From assembly GCA_900539505.1 (NCBI GenBank), contig UQCL01000010.1, positions 1-48,434 of the forward strand: a stretch of DNA of 48,434 nucleotides. The letters are read 5' to 3'. Below, in pieces: positions 15,857 through 24,047 of this stretch (the first letter of the stretch is position 1; each line of letters opens with the position of its first letter). This DNA comes from an uncultured Campylobacter sp. (lineage in GTDB: Bacteria; Campylobacterota; Campylobacteria; Campylobacterales; Campylobacteraceae). Below the pieces are notes generated by a model that was given only the letters and a program-made list of their open reading frames with translations, was not told the DNA's origin and ran no database searches. A program made the position numbers and the translations under genes.

Positions 15857-18613
15857 TTATTTAGCTTTAAAGAGGCTAAATTTTAAGCCTTTTCGGCTCA
15901 TTATTAGCGACGGCAGGATTATGAGCGCGCCCAAAAGCAGCAGGCTCATCACCAGACATATTAACATCCCGAAGTAGATCGTAGGCCAGAAATTACTCAT
16001 CATCATCACGCTAAAGCCTAAAATGATCGCAAACGACGTATAATACATCGCGTATCCGATGCTTGCGTGGCTCGCGCGGATCGCCGCAGCCTCGTCGCCG
16101 CTGCGCGCAAACTCCCGCTTATAGCGATAGATATAGTGGATGACGTCGTCCACGCCGATACCGATGCTAATCGCCGCTATCGTGATACTCATGATATCCA
16201 GTGGAATGCCTGCAACCCCCATGATGCCGAAGCAGGCGCAAAGCGGGATCAAATTTACGACGATCGCGATAAGCGCGTATGAAAACGAGCGAAAGATGAT
16301 CACGAAAAGCACGAAAAGCACGAGCACGGTGATACCCAGGGTGTCTATCTGCGAGCTCATCAGGCTTTGAAGCATATTGTTATAAAGCACCATTATGCCG
16401 CTGATTTGTGCGCTCGCCTGCTCGCCCGTGAGCAAAGAATTTAGCCCGCTTTGCAGATCTTTTAGGAATTTCGCTCTGCGTAAGCGCGGATCGCTGTCTA
16501 TCGTGCGGACGCTAAAGTGCGCTTCGTTCGCCTTGATATTTACAAAAGGTGAAAGCACCATCTCGCGGTAGTTTTCCGGCATTTCAGAGTAGATTAGAGC
16601 AAGGCTTAGATCGTCCAGATCGCGCCCCTGATTAATCTGCTTGCCGAGCTTTAAAAGCGACGCAAGCGAGCTTACGTTGCCGATAAACTCGTGCCCCGTG
16701 ACGTTTTTGTCCTTCAAAAAATCATCTATTTTGCCGATGATACGCATCTTTTCGGAGGTGAACCAATACTGCGGCTTGTTTTCGTTGGCGGCGTATTCGG
16801 CTTCGAAATCGCCAAAATCGTCGCTCGCGGTGGAATTATGCTCTAAATTTGCGGCATGGGTTTGATCTAAATTTACGGCGCCGCTTGGCTGTGCTGCCGC
16901 GACGGAGCTTTGCGCGATAAAATTTTGATCATTGAAATTTTGCGCTGTGGCGGTAGAATTCTGAGTAGCGGAATTATGCACGATAGAATTTTGCCCCGCA
17001 GGATTGGAATTTTCGCCGTTCTTAGAATTTGCGCTGCCGCTTGCGTAATTTTCACTCTCGCTAGCGGGATCTGCGCTGCCCGCGCTTTTAAATTTAACTA
17101 CGATATCAAGCGGGATCGTTCCGCCCAGATTTGTATCGATGACCTCCATACCCGCGCGGATGTCGGTGCTTTTTTTGAAATAGCCGATGAAGCTGTTTTC
17201 GACGCGCAGCTGTGAGATACCGTATAGCCCGAAGATCACCGCCGCAGCGCACACGCCGTAGACCGCGCTTCTGCTACGTAGCGCCGTTTCGGCGCACCAA
17301 AGCGTAAATTTAAAGTGCTGCTCGAAGCTGCGATTATTGTGCGTACGCCTTAGAAGCGACATAACCGCGCCGAATACTCCAAATGCCGTAACTAGCGAGA
17401 TACTGATGCCTACGCTCATCATAATTCCCAGAGAAATTACGGGCTTTATATCGCAAAAAATTAGCGACATAAAGCCGATAACGGTCGTAAAGATCGCGAA
17501 AAAGCAGGGTCTTGCGCGCTCGCGCAGCACCGCGTAAACGAGCTGGCGCTGCGAAAAGGCGTGAAAGCGCGCGCTAAACTCGCGGTAGGCGACGATTAGG
17601 TGGATACAGACCGAAACCGTGATGATGAGCTGAAGCGCTATGAAATTTGAGCTAATCACCGTGACCTCAAAGCTCAAAAAGCCGAAAAGTCCCGCTGCGA
17701 GCACGACCGAATACGCGCAGATGATAAGCGGCAGTAGGATAAATTTCGCCTGTCTAAAAAAGAGCCAAAAGCAAGCTAGCAGAAGCACCAAGGCGCTGAG
17801 TCCGTAGGTCGCCAGATCCGAGCGGACGTAGCCTACCATATCGTCGGCGATCATATTTAATCCGCCCAGAAACAATCGGTCGCCCGTAAATTCCTTCTCA
17901 AAGCCCGCGATCAGCGCGCGTAGAGCCATAATATCGCGATGATCCTTTTCGCGCAGCTCGTCGCGGTAGGATTTAAAATTTTGCTCCGCAACTTTAAGCG
18001 CGTCTTTAAGCTGTGAAATTTGAGCCCCCGAGCGGTTGCCCTCATGCTCTGCTTGCTCTAGAGCGCTTTTAGCTCCGTCTCTTAGGCGCAAAAGCTCCTC
18101 GTAGCGGCTCTGCGGCTTTAAATTTATTAAAATTGCGGTAGTGCGAAAATCGGCGCTTACTAAATTTGACGCATAAAAGGGGCTTGTGGCAAACTCGCGC
18201 CTAGCCGTGGTTAAATTTACGTCCGCGTCGGTAAGAGTGGGTATGTGCTTAAGCAGCTCGCTCATACCACCACCTTTGTTTAGCAAAAGCGGCACATTCG
18301 TGATGTCCGTGACGCTAGCGACGAAATCCAGCTTGGAAAAAGCTGCGTCCATCTGCGCTATTTTGCGGATCGTCTCGGGCGCTAAAAGATCGCCCGCGGG
18401 AGTGTATGCAAGCACCAAGAAATTCGGCGTTTCGTAGCGTTTGGATACTTCGCGCCAAATTTGAAGGTCTTTGTCATTATCTAGTAGAAGCGTCTGGCTC
18501 GAAGCGTCGATCTCGAGCTTTGTGGAGTAATATCCGAAAAAGAGCGCCAGCGCCGTAAACAGTGCAAGCGTGATTTTCGGAAACGCGACGATTAAGCGAA
18601 AAATTTTTTTCAA
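15857..18613 (-). CDS. RND/MMPL-family exporter, probable lipid transporter of the MlaA/MlaC module
   Basis: 918 aa in two halves, each with an N-terminal transmembrane helix or group, a large periplasmic loop and a cluster of helices (for example LSALVLLLACFWLFFR, and near the end AISIGIGVDDVIHYIYRYKREF with the charged residues of the RND proton relay). This is the HAE3/MMPL type, related to hopanoid and lipid exporters rather than to tripartite drug pumps. An Asn/Gln/Ser-rich insert at about residues 511-605 (roughly nt 16800-17085, with repeats such as QNS and QNF) interrupts the second periplasmic loop. It lies 23 bp downstream of mlaC, in an operon with mlaA. The lipid-transport role is inference from that context. 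Confidence 0.85.
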   Translation of the reverse strand: MKKIFRLIVAFPKITLALFTALALFFGYYSTKLEIDASSQTLLLDNDKDLQIWREVSKRYETPNFLVLAYTPAGDLLAPETIRKIAQMDAAFSKLDFVASVTDITNVPLLLNKGGGMSELLKHIPTLTDADVNLTTARREFATSPFYASNLVSADFRTTAILINLKPQSRYEELLRLRDGAKSALEQAEHEGNRSGAQISQLKDALKVAEQNFKSYRDELREKDHRDIMALRALIAGFEKEFTGDRLFLGGLNMIADDMVGYVRSDLATYGLSALVLLLACFWLFFRQAKFILLPLIICAYSVVLAAGLFGFLSFEVTVISSNFIALQLIITVSVCIHLIVAYREFSARFHAFSQRQLVYAVLRERARPCFFAIFTTVIGFMSLIFCDIKPVISLGIMMSVGISISLVTAFGVFGAVMSLLRRTHNNRSFEQHFKFTLWCAETALRSRSAVYGVCAAAVIFGLYGISQLRVENSFIGYFKKSTDIRAGMEVIDTNLGGTIPLDIVVKFKSAGSADPASESENYASGSANSKNGENSNPAGQNSIVHNSATQNSTATAQNFNDQNFIAQSSVAAAQPSGAVNLDQTHAANLEHNSTASDDFGDFEAEYAANENKPQYWFTSEKMRIIGKIDDFLKDKNVTGHEFIGNVSSLASLLKLGKQINQGRDLDDLSLALIYSEMPENYREMVLSPFVNIKANEAHFSVRTIDSDPRLRRAKFLKDLQSGLNSLLTGEQASAQISGIMVLYNNMLQSLMSSQIDTLGITVLVLFVLFVIIFRSFSYALIAIVVNLIPLCACFGIMGVAGIPLDIMSITIAAISIGIGVDDVIHYIYRYKREFARSGDEAAAIRASHASIGYAMYYTSFAIILGFSVMMMSNFWPTIYFGMLICLVMSLLLLGALIILPSLIMSRKGLKFSLFKAK

Positions 18614-18636
18614 ATACCGCTCTTTTAGGCGCGCTG

Positions 18637-19227
18637 CTATTCGCCGCTATTGATGACGGTGGAATTTAGCCGCTTTATGAGTTCGTCAAAGCCCAAGCTT
18701 TGCGTTACGTCGCCTAGCTGCGAGCGATAGGTTTGGATTAGGCTGACGCCCACGATATCGACGTCGTAGATGCGCCAATCAGAGCCGCTAGGATAAAATT
18801 TAAAATCGATGTCGTAATTTTTCTGCTCGCCGATGACCTGCGTTTTTAGCACGCGGCGTTTATCGCTCGGGCTTTGTTTACTTAGTACCTTCATATCCTG
18901 ATCGGTATAAAGCGAAAGCTTTTCGATAAAGGAGCGCTTTAGATGCGCCTCGAAGGCTTTATTAAATTCCGCGATTTGCGCAGGGCTAAGGCTCGCGTAA
19001 TGTTTAGCAAGGGAGAGCTTTGCCATCATCTTGTAATCGAAGTAGCCGTCAAAAAGTGCAAAGATTTTCGCGGGCTTTGCGTCTTTGGGCGCGCTGCTTC
19101 GCATAATGCCTACGGCCTCGGCGACCTTTTGACTCATCACAGGCTCGATATCCGCATCGCTAATAGCGTGCGCCGAAATCAAAAGCGCTCCGCAAAGCGC
19201 TAGAACTTTTAAAATTTTCATTTTCAT
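18637..19227 (-). CDS. mlaC: MlaC-family periplasmic phospholipid-binding protein
   Basis: 196 aa with a cleavable signal peptide (MKILKVLALCGALLISAHA). The mature part matches the MlaC/Ttg2D family: FDGYFDYKMMAKLSLAKHY, FNKAFEAHLKRSFIEKL, WRIYDVDIVGVSLIQTYRSQ. MlaC carries phospholipids across the periplasm between an inner-membrane machine and MlaA at the outer membrane. The first ATG (19227) overlaps the mlaA stop as ATGA; a second ATG at 19221 is better spaced from AAGGA, so either could be used. The usual mlaFEDB ABC genes are not in the window; an RND exporter follows instead. Confidence 0.9.
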   Translation of the reverse strand: MKMKILKVLALCGALLISAHAISDADIEPVMSQKVAEAVGIMRSSAPKDAKPAKIFALFDGYFDYKMMAKLSLAKHYASLSPAQIAEFNKAFEAHLKRSFIEKLSLYTDQDMKVLSKQSPSDKRRVLKTQVIGEQKNYDIDFKFYPSGSDWRIYDVDIVGVSLIQTYRSQLGDVTQSLGFDELIKRLNSTVINSGE

Positions 19228-19943
19228 TCCTTTATTAATTTCTCGCGATTTTGCTCGTAAGCATCGCGTAAAAATGGATATAGATCCACCGCATCTTTGG
19301 TCATTTTTTCATAAAATTTCGGATCGCGCGAGTAGTCGTTAAATATTCTAAATCCATTGACGGAGTTTCGAACGGTGCCATCTTTAATATAATTTATCGG
19401 GTTTGAAAAATAATCTCCGACAAGTCCCGCTGTATCGCGTAGATTGCTTTGTCCTAAGATCGGCCAGACGATATGCGGACCCGCCGGCACGCCCCAATAT
19501 CCGAGCGTTTGCCCGAAATCCTCGTCGTGGCGCGGAATCCCGTAGTATTTGCCTGCCATATCGTTAAATCCGCCGAAGCCGACGGTCGAATTGATCAAAA
19601 ACCGCTTCGTCTCGTCCCAAGAATTTTCAAATTTGCCCTGCAGCAGGTTGTTTACGAGCCTCATCGGATATAAAATATTATAGAAAAAATTTGAAAATGC
19701 CCCTTGGATCGGATCGGGCATTACGTAATCGTAGCCGCTGGCTACGGGGGTTAATATGTATGAGTAAAATACGTCGTTAAAGCCCGTCATTACGCGGTTG
19801 TAGCCGCTAAGTGGATCGAAAACCTCGCGCTTGGCGAACTCCTCATCAAAACCATCCGTATCGCTAGGCGCTACGTCTTGCTTTTGCGAGCAACCGCAGA
19901 GTGCCAATGCCGCGGCTAAGAATAGAATTTTTATAAATTTCAA
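19224..19943 (-). CDS. mlaA: MlaA (VacJ) outer-membrane lipoprotein
   Basis: 239 aa. Signal peptide with lipobox LCGC. The MlaA domain is complete: DPLSGYNRVMTGFND, YPMRLVNNLLQGKF, RFLINSTVGFGG, EDFGQTLGYWGVPAGPHIVWPILGQSNLRDT. In other bacteria MlaA forms a channel that removes phospholipids from the outer leaflet. I chose the TTG at 19943, which has AGAAGGG at a good distance and starts exactly at the signal peptide; a TTG at 19967 would add eight polar residues and put the ribosome binding site inside the gene. First gene of the mlaA-mlaC-RND operon. Confidence 0.93.
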   Translation of the reverse strand: MKFIKILFLAAALALCGCSQKQDVAPSDTDGFDEEFAKREVFDPLSGYNRVMTGFNDVFYSYILTPVASGYDYVMPDPIQGAFSNFFYNILYPMRLVNNLLQGKFENSWDETKRFLINSTVGFGGFNDMAGKYYGIPRHDEDFGQTLGYWGVPAGPHIVWPILGQSNLRDTAGLVGDYFSNPINYIKDGTVRNSVNGFRIFNDYSRDPKFYEKMTKDAVDLYPFLRDAYEQNREKLIKE

Positions 19944-20070
19944 ATGCGACCCTTCTTTATAAATCAAAGTGGCGATTTTACAAATTTAAAGAAATTTTGT
20001 CAATAAGGGTAAAATTTCGTATAGAATTTCCATCTTTATATCGCAGAATAAAGCCTGCAGCTCTTTAAGA

Positions 20071-20090
20071 AATATATCAGAGGATATATT
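20071..20090. promoter_or_regulatory. Palindromic operator upstream of modE-like gene
   Basis: Perfect inverted repeat AATATATC-AGAG-GATATATT, ending 36 bp before the preferred start of the modE-like gene and overlapping its likely -10 (TATATT/TATTAT, 20085-20092). ModE boxes in other bacteria are also palindromes of TATA-rich arms, so autoregulation is a reasonable inference. Confidence 0.55.
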
Positions 20091-20126
20091 ATAAAATCAC
20101 GTGAAAGTAAATAAGAAAGGATGAAA

Positions 20127-20915
20127 ATGGATGCAAAATTTGCTTTGGAATTCCTGCTTGGCAAGGAAACATCGCTTTTAGCCAAGCACATTAAGCTGCT
20201 TAAGGCCGTAGATGAGACTAAAAGTATTACAAAGGCCGCAGAGATCGTAGGAGTGTCGTATAAAAACGGCTGGGATGCGCTAAATTTAATCAATAACGCG
20301 AGCAAAAAGCCGCTCATCGTCCGTACTCAAGGCACTAAGAAAAATAGCGGCTCCGAGCTTACCCCTTACGCTCAAAAGCTGATCCGCGCTTATGATGCTA
20401 TCAGCCACGCGGGCGAGACGTTTTTGAGTGAAATTTTAAAGCTTGATGAGATCACCGAAGAGAGCCTTTTAAGCTTAGAGAAGATCGGTATGAAGCTTTC
20501 TGCACGAAATCAGCTAAGTGTTGAGATTACGGATGTTCAAACAGGCGCTGTAAACTCGCAGATCACGGCTAAACTCGCAGGTGGTGAAATTTTATGCGCG
20601 ACGGTAACCGTAGAGAGCGAAAAGAATTTAGGGCTAAAGGCAGGCAAGGATGTGCTGTTTTTATTCAAAGCCCCAAGCGTCATCATCGCTAAAGGAAGCT
20701 CGGAGAAGCTAAAACTTAGTACGGCGAATCAAATCAAAGGCACAATTAGCGAGGTCAAAATCGGCGCGGTAAACGCAGAGATCTGTCTAGGCACAAGTTC
20801 GCATCAAAACATCACCGCGATCATCACGCGAGAATCTGCCACCGCGATGGCTCTAGGAGTAGGAGATGAAGTAACGGCGATCATCGAGCCTAGCGAGATC
20901 ATTATTGGTGCGTAA
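20127..20915 (+). CDS. modE: ModE-like molybdate-responsive regulator
   Basis: 262 aa, the length of E. coli ModE. Residues 1-100 are a LysR-type winged helix (LLKAVDETKSITKAAEIVGVSYKNGWDAL); residues about 125-262 hold two tandem TOBE/Mop domains (SARNQLSVEITDVQTGAVNSQI and STANQIKGTISEVKIGAVNAEI) that bind molybdate. When molybdate is bound, ModE usually represses mod genes and activates molybdoenzyme genes. I chose the second ATG (20127), 6 nt after AGAAAGG; the first (20121) directly abuts it. It heads the mod cluster, with modA starting 101 bp downstream under its own promoter. Confidence 0.9.
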   Translation: MDAKFALEFLLGKETSLLAKHIKLLKAVDETKSITKAAEIVGVSYKNGWDALNLINNASKKPLIVRTQGTKKNSGSELTPYAQKLIRAYDAISHAGETFLSEILKLDEITEESLLSLEKIGMKLSARNQLSVEITDVQTGAVNSQITAKLAGGEILCATVTVESEKNLGLKAGKDVLFLFKAPSVIIAKGSSEKLKLSTANQIKGTISEVKIGAVNAEICLGTSSHQNITAIITRESATAMALGVGDEVTAIIEPSEIIIGA

Positions 20916-20974
20916 TAGGATGAGATCGGGTGCGCAAAATTTTGAAATTTAAGGCGTAAATTTAAAATTTTAGA

Positions 20975-20980
20975 TACAAT
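20975..20980 (+). promoter_or_regulatory. -10 element for modA
   Basis: TACAAT, 36 bp before the modA ATG. A 5-bp hairpin TCGGC-GAGA-GCCGA (20988-21001) lies just inside the predicted 5' end of the transcript, where it could protect the mRNA; it is too small to be a molybdenum-cofactor riboswitch. Confidence 0.5.
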
Positions 20981-21016
20981 TCAATTCTCGGCGAGAGCCG
21001 AAACGAAAGGCATAAA

Positions 21017-21784
21017 ATGAAGTTAAAAGCAGTGCTTTTAGGAATTTTAACCGCAGGCGCGCTTAGTGCAGGCGAGGTCAGCGTCGCAGCCGCTGCGAAC
21101 ACGACGTATGCGTTTGACGAGATCAAGGCGGAATTTGCCAAGCTGCATCCGCAAACTACGCTAAATGTGAGCTTGGGCGCTAGCGGTGCGCTTAGCACGC
21201 AGATCAAAAACGGCGCTCCGTTTGATATTTTTATGGCGGCGGATATGAAATTTGCAGACGATCTGCATAAAGAGGGCTTTGCGACGGCGCCCGCCAAAAC
21301 CTACGCAAAGGGCAAGGTCGCGATGTTTAGCGTGCGCGGCGTAGATCTTAGCAAGGGGCTTGAAATTTTAAAAGACCCTAGCGTCAAAACGATTTCGATA
21401 GCAAATCCAAAGACCGCTCCTTACGGCACAGCAAGCGTACAGGCCTTCCAAAAAGCGGGAGTTTACGACGAGATCAAAGGCAAAATCGTAGAAGCAAAAT
21501 CGATCGGCGAGGCTCTTTCGCAAGCGCTTAAAGCTTCCGACGTCGGATTTATCGCGGCTAGCGCGATGTATGCGCCTAAGATGGCGAAGGACGGCTGCAA
21601 TGATAAGCCTTGCAAGCAGGGCGAAAATTTTGTCTTGGTCGGTACCGACCTCTACGAGCCGATAGCTCAAGGCATGGTCGTGCTAAACCGCGCCAAAGAC
21701 AATGCCGAAGCCAAGGCGTTTTATGATTTTATCCTAAGCGATAAGGGCAGGGCGATCTTTGCTAAATACGGATACGAGTTTTAA
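21017..21784 (+). CDS. modA: Molybdate ABC transporter, periplasmic binding protein ModA
   Basis: 255 aa with a signal peptide (MKLKAVLLGILTAGALSAG). The ligand-binding signature of ModA is clear: GASGALSTQIKNGAPFDIFMAADMKF, NPKTAPYGTASVQAF and DVGFIAASAMY. Two cysteines (CNDKPC) near residues 195-200 may form a disulphide. Campylobacter ModA can bind molybdate and tungstate; the sequence alone does not discriminate. Start ATG at 21017, preceded by AAAGG. It overlaps the next gene by one base. Confidence 0.93.
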   Translation: MKLKAVLLGILTAGALSAGEVSVAAAANTTYAFDEIKAEFAKLHPQTTLNVSLGASGALSTQIKNGAPFDIFMAADMKFADDLHKEGFATAPAKTYAKGKVAMFSVRGVDLSKGLEILKDPSVKTISIANPKTAPYGTASVQAFQKAGVYDEIKGKIVEAKSIGEALSQALKASDVGFIAASAMYAPKMAKDGCNDKPCKQGENFVLVGTDLYEPIAQGMVVLNRAKDNAEAKAFYDFILSDKGRAIFAKYGYEF

Positions 21785-22176
21785 TGATTAGAGCGAGAAT
21801 CAACGAAATTTTACAAAAAGACGGCATCCATTCTGTAGGATTTATCGCGGGCGGCATCAAGCTACGTGGCGTATTTCTGCAGCTAAGTAGCGAGCTTAAG
21901 GTGGGTAGCGAAGTTTACGTGGGCTTTAAAAGCACCGATGTGCTTTTATCTCGCGAAGCCCTAAGTGGTGTATCTAGCGAAAATGAAATTCACGGCAAGA
22001 TTATGAGCCTAAGCTTAGGTGAAATTCTATGCACGCTCAGGTTTGAAGGCAAGATAAGCTTTGATGTGCTCATTAGCGCGCATTCTGCGCAGGAGCTTGC
22101 TTTACGCGAGGGCGACGAGGTTTTCGCATACGTTAGCGCCACTGCGATATATATAGAAAAATATGATAACGATTGA
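21784..22176 (+). CDS. TOBE/Mop-domain molybdenum-binding protein of the mod operon
   Basis: 130 aa. Two weakly similar TOBE-like segments (MIRARINEILQKDGIHSVGF and ENEIHGKIMSLSLGEILC), each with the VGSEVYVGFKSTDVLL or EGDEVFAYVSATAIYI beta element. It has no HTH and no signal peptide, so it is likely a cytoplasmic molybdate or tungstate store or sensor. It overlaps modA by 1 bp and modC by 14 bp. I recall a small protein at the same place in the C. jejuni mod operon. Confidence 0.75.
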   Translation: MIRARINEILQKDGIHSVGFIAGGIKLRGVFLQLSSELKVGSEVYVGFKSTDVLLSREALSGVSSENEIHGKIMSLSLGEILCTLRFEGKISFDVLISAHSAQELALREGDEVFAYVSATAIYIEKYDND

Positions 22177-23011
22177 TTGTAAGAAAAAAATCAGTGATGA
22201 TTTCTCGATTGATGCTCGCTTAGAGATTAACAAAGGCTCGTTTGTGTGCCTATATGGGCGCAGCGGCAGCGGTAAGACTACACTGCTGCGCATTTTGGCT
22301 GGATTTTTGCGCGCAGATAGTGGTAGCATAAAAGACGGCGATCTCGTGCTACAAGAAGGCAATGAATTCTTAAGTGCGGGCAAGCGCAGGATCGGCTTTT
22401 TGTTTCAAGACTACGCACTTTTTGAGAATATGAGCGTGACAGGCAATCTGCTTTTTGCCAGAAACGATCCGCAAAAAGCCGCGATGCTGCTTGAAATTTT
22501 AGAGCTTAGCGAGTTTGCAAAATCCGGCGTCGAGGGTCTTAGCGGCGGACAGAAGCAGCGCGTAGCACTTGCTCGCGCACTGATGCAAGAGCCTGAAATT
22601 TTGCTACTTGACGAGCCGCTTTCGGCGCTTGATTTTACGATGCGCGAAAAAATCCAAGAGTATTTGATAAAGATCCACGAGCAGTTTCATCAGACCGTGA
22701 TCTTGGTAAGCCACGACGTAAGCGAGATTTATAGGCTTTGCAAGCGAGTTTATGAGATGAAGGACGGCAGGATCGTCCGCACCGGTACGCCGGAGGAAAT
22801 TTTCCTTAAAACTAGCGGCTCTCAGAAGTTTTCTTTCGCGGGCAAGATTGTCGATTTGCAAGCACGCGACGGGATCAAAGTAGCCGTCGTAGCGATCGGC
22901 AGGCAGCTGTGCGAAGTGGTGCTAAGCAATGCAGAAGCCGAGGGCTTGCAAGTAGGCGACGAGGTCAAAACAGGCGCCAAAGCTTTTAATATCACTCTGC
23001 GTAAAATTTAA
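22163..23011 (+). CDS. modC: Molybdate ABC transporter ATPase ModC
   Basis: 282 aa. Walker A GRSGSGKTTLL, Q-loop FLFQDYALF, signature LSGGQKQRVALARAL, Walker B and D-loop LLLDEPLSALD and the H-loop VSHDVSE are all intact. A C-terminal regulatory part (about residues 220-282) is TOBE-like (AGKIVDLQARDGIKVAVVAI). It powers uptake of molybdate bound by ModA through the ModB permease. The partner permease is not adjacent: it starts 1,036 bp later. Confidence 0.92.
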   Translation: MITIDCKKKISDDFSIDARLEINKGSFVCLYGRSGSGKTTLLRILAGFLRADSGSIKDGDLVLQEGNEFLSAGKRRIGFLFQDYALFENMSVTGNLLFARNDPQKAAMLLEILELSEFAKSGVEGLSGGQKQRVALARALMQEPEILLLDEPLSALDFTMREKIQEYLIKIHEQFHQTVILVSHDVSEIYRLCKRVYEMKDGRIVRTGTPEEIFLKTSGSQKFSFAGKIVDLQARDGIKVAVVAIGRQLCEVVLSNAEAEGLQVGDEVKTGAKAFNITLRKI

Positions 23012-24047
23012 ACTTGTAGGCAAGCTTGGGCGCGCATAAGTGGGAAACTTCAACTAGATTAGAGATTTAATACAGGCTTTTATGGAATTTTACGTGGAAT
23101 TTAGACGAGGAATTTTGCAAAATTTTAGCTGGATTTGCCCGTAAAATACGGTAAGATTTTAAAATTTTATTCGCATCGCGCTTAGATTTTCATGAAACAC
23201 AAAATTTAAACGCAGGATAGAGCAAAATTGCAATGCGAGGCTAGATAGCGTGGGGAAAGTAAGCTTAAATTTTAGATTTTGCGCAGACAGGCGCTGTTAA
23301 ATTCTTATTAATTGGCGTGGTGGGTTTATTTTTAAATTTGGCGGTTTTTAGCTTACTTTTTTGGCAGGAGTTGCGCGAATTCTATCATGCGATTTTGGTA
23401 AAAAATTTAATGTGAAGCTTCGCGCAAACTTAAAATTTTTAGATTTGGAATTTTACCTGGATTTTGTGGCTTTGAAATTTTAAAAGCTCTAACGGCTTGA
23501 AGCTTGCGTGCTAAACTCGCTTAATAAGAGCTGTGGCAAAATTTCATTAACCGTGTCTTTTGGGTTTATGCGAAATTTTAAAATTTCGTTTTGTCGGTCC
23601 CAATGAAATTTCGCTAGGTCGTTTAGAGAGCGTTGTTTAGCCATATCTTGCGTGAAATTTGCGCTCAGATAAATCCTGCCCGCTTAAGTTTTAAAGCCTA
23701 GTGAAGCTTTTTGGAATTTAGCTCGGCAAAATTCGTGGTCTTAAAAATTTGCCGGCTTGGTAGAGAGCTTAAAGGTTCAGTAGGATTTGCACGCTTGAAG
23801 GAATTTATTAGCCAAGCAATTTTATAAAATTCCGCCCAGTTTAGCTTGCATGGAATTTTTAAAATTTCATTTTGCTAAAGCTCTTGCGCAGCTAGGTCTG
23901 CGCAGAATTTTTCAAAATTTTATTTTGCAAGACCTTATGGCTATGAGGTTTGCGTAAATTCTATCTAGCTTTGCCTCTAAATTTTAAAGTAGGGCTAGGC
24001 TTTTAAGATTTTATAGTTTGGGCCCAGCGGCTCGGCTCGGAGGATAA
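23012..24047. other. 1-kb noncoding gap inside the mod cluster, packed with RAATTY hexamers
   Basis: No frame on either strand has a credible start and domain. By hand I count about 30 RAATTY hexamers (AAATTT, GAATTT, AAATTC, GAATTC), one per about 35 bp, against about 2 expected for 60% AT. An 18-bp perfect palindrome CGAAATTTTAAAATTTCG lies at 23571-23588. No RNA gene or recognisable pseudogene was found. The gap separates modC from modB. Confidence 0.7.

Noticed and set aside
20988..21001. Molybdenum-cofactor or tungstate riboswitch before modA
   Set aside because: Only a 5-bp GAGA-loop hairpin is present in a leader of about 30 nt, far smaller than the known aptamer.
23012..24047. Large structured noncoding RNA in the mod gap
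   Set aside because: Apart from short AAATTT palindromes I found no long-range pairing or known RNA signature.
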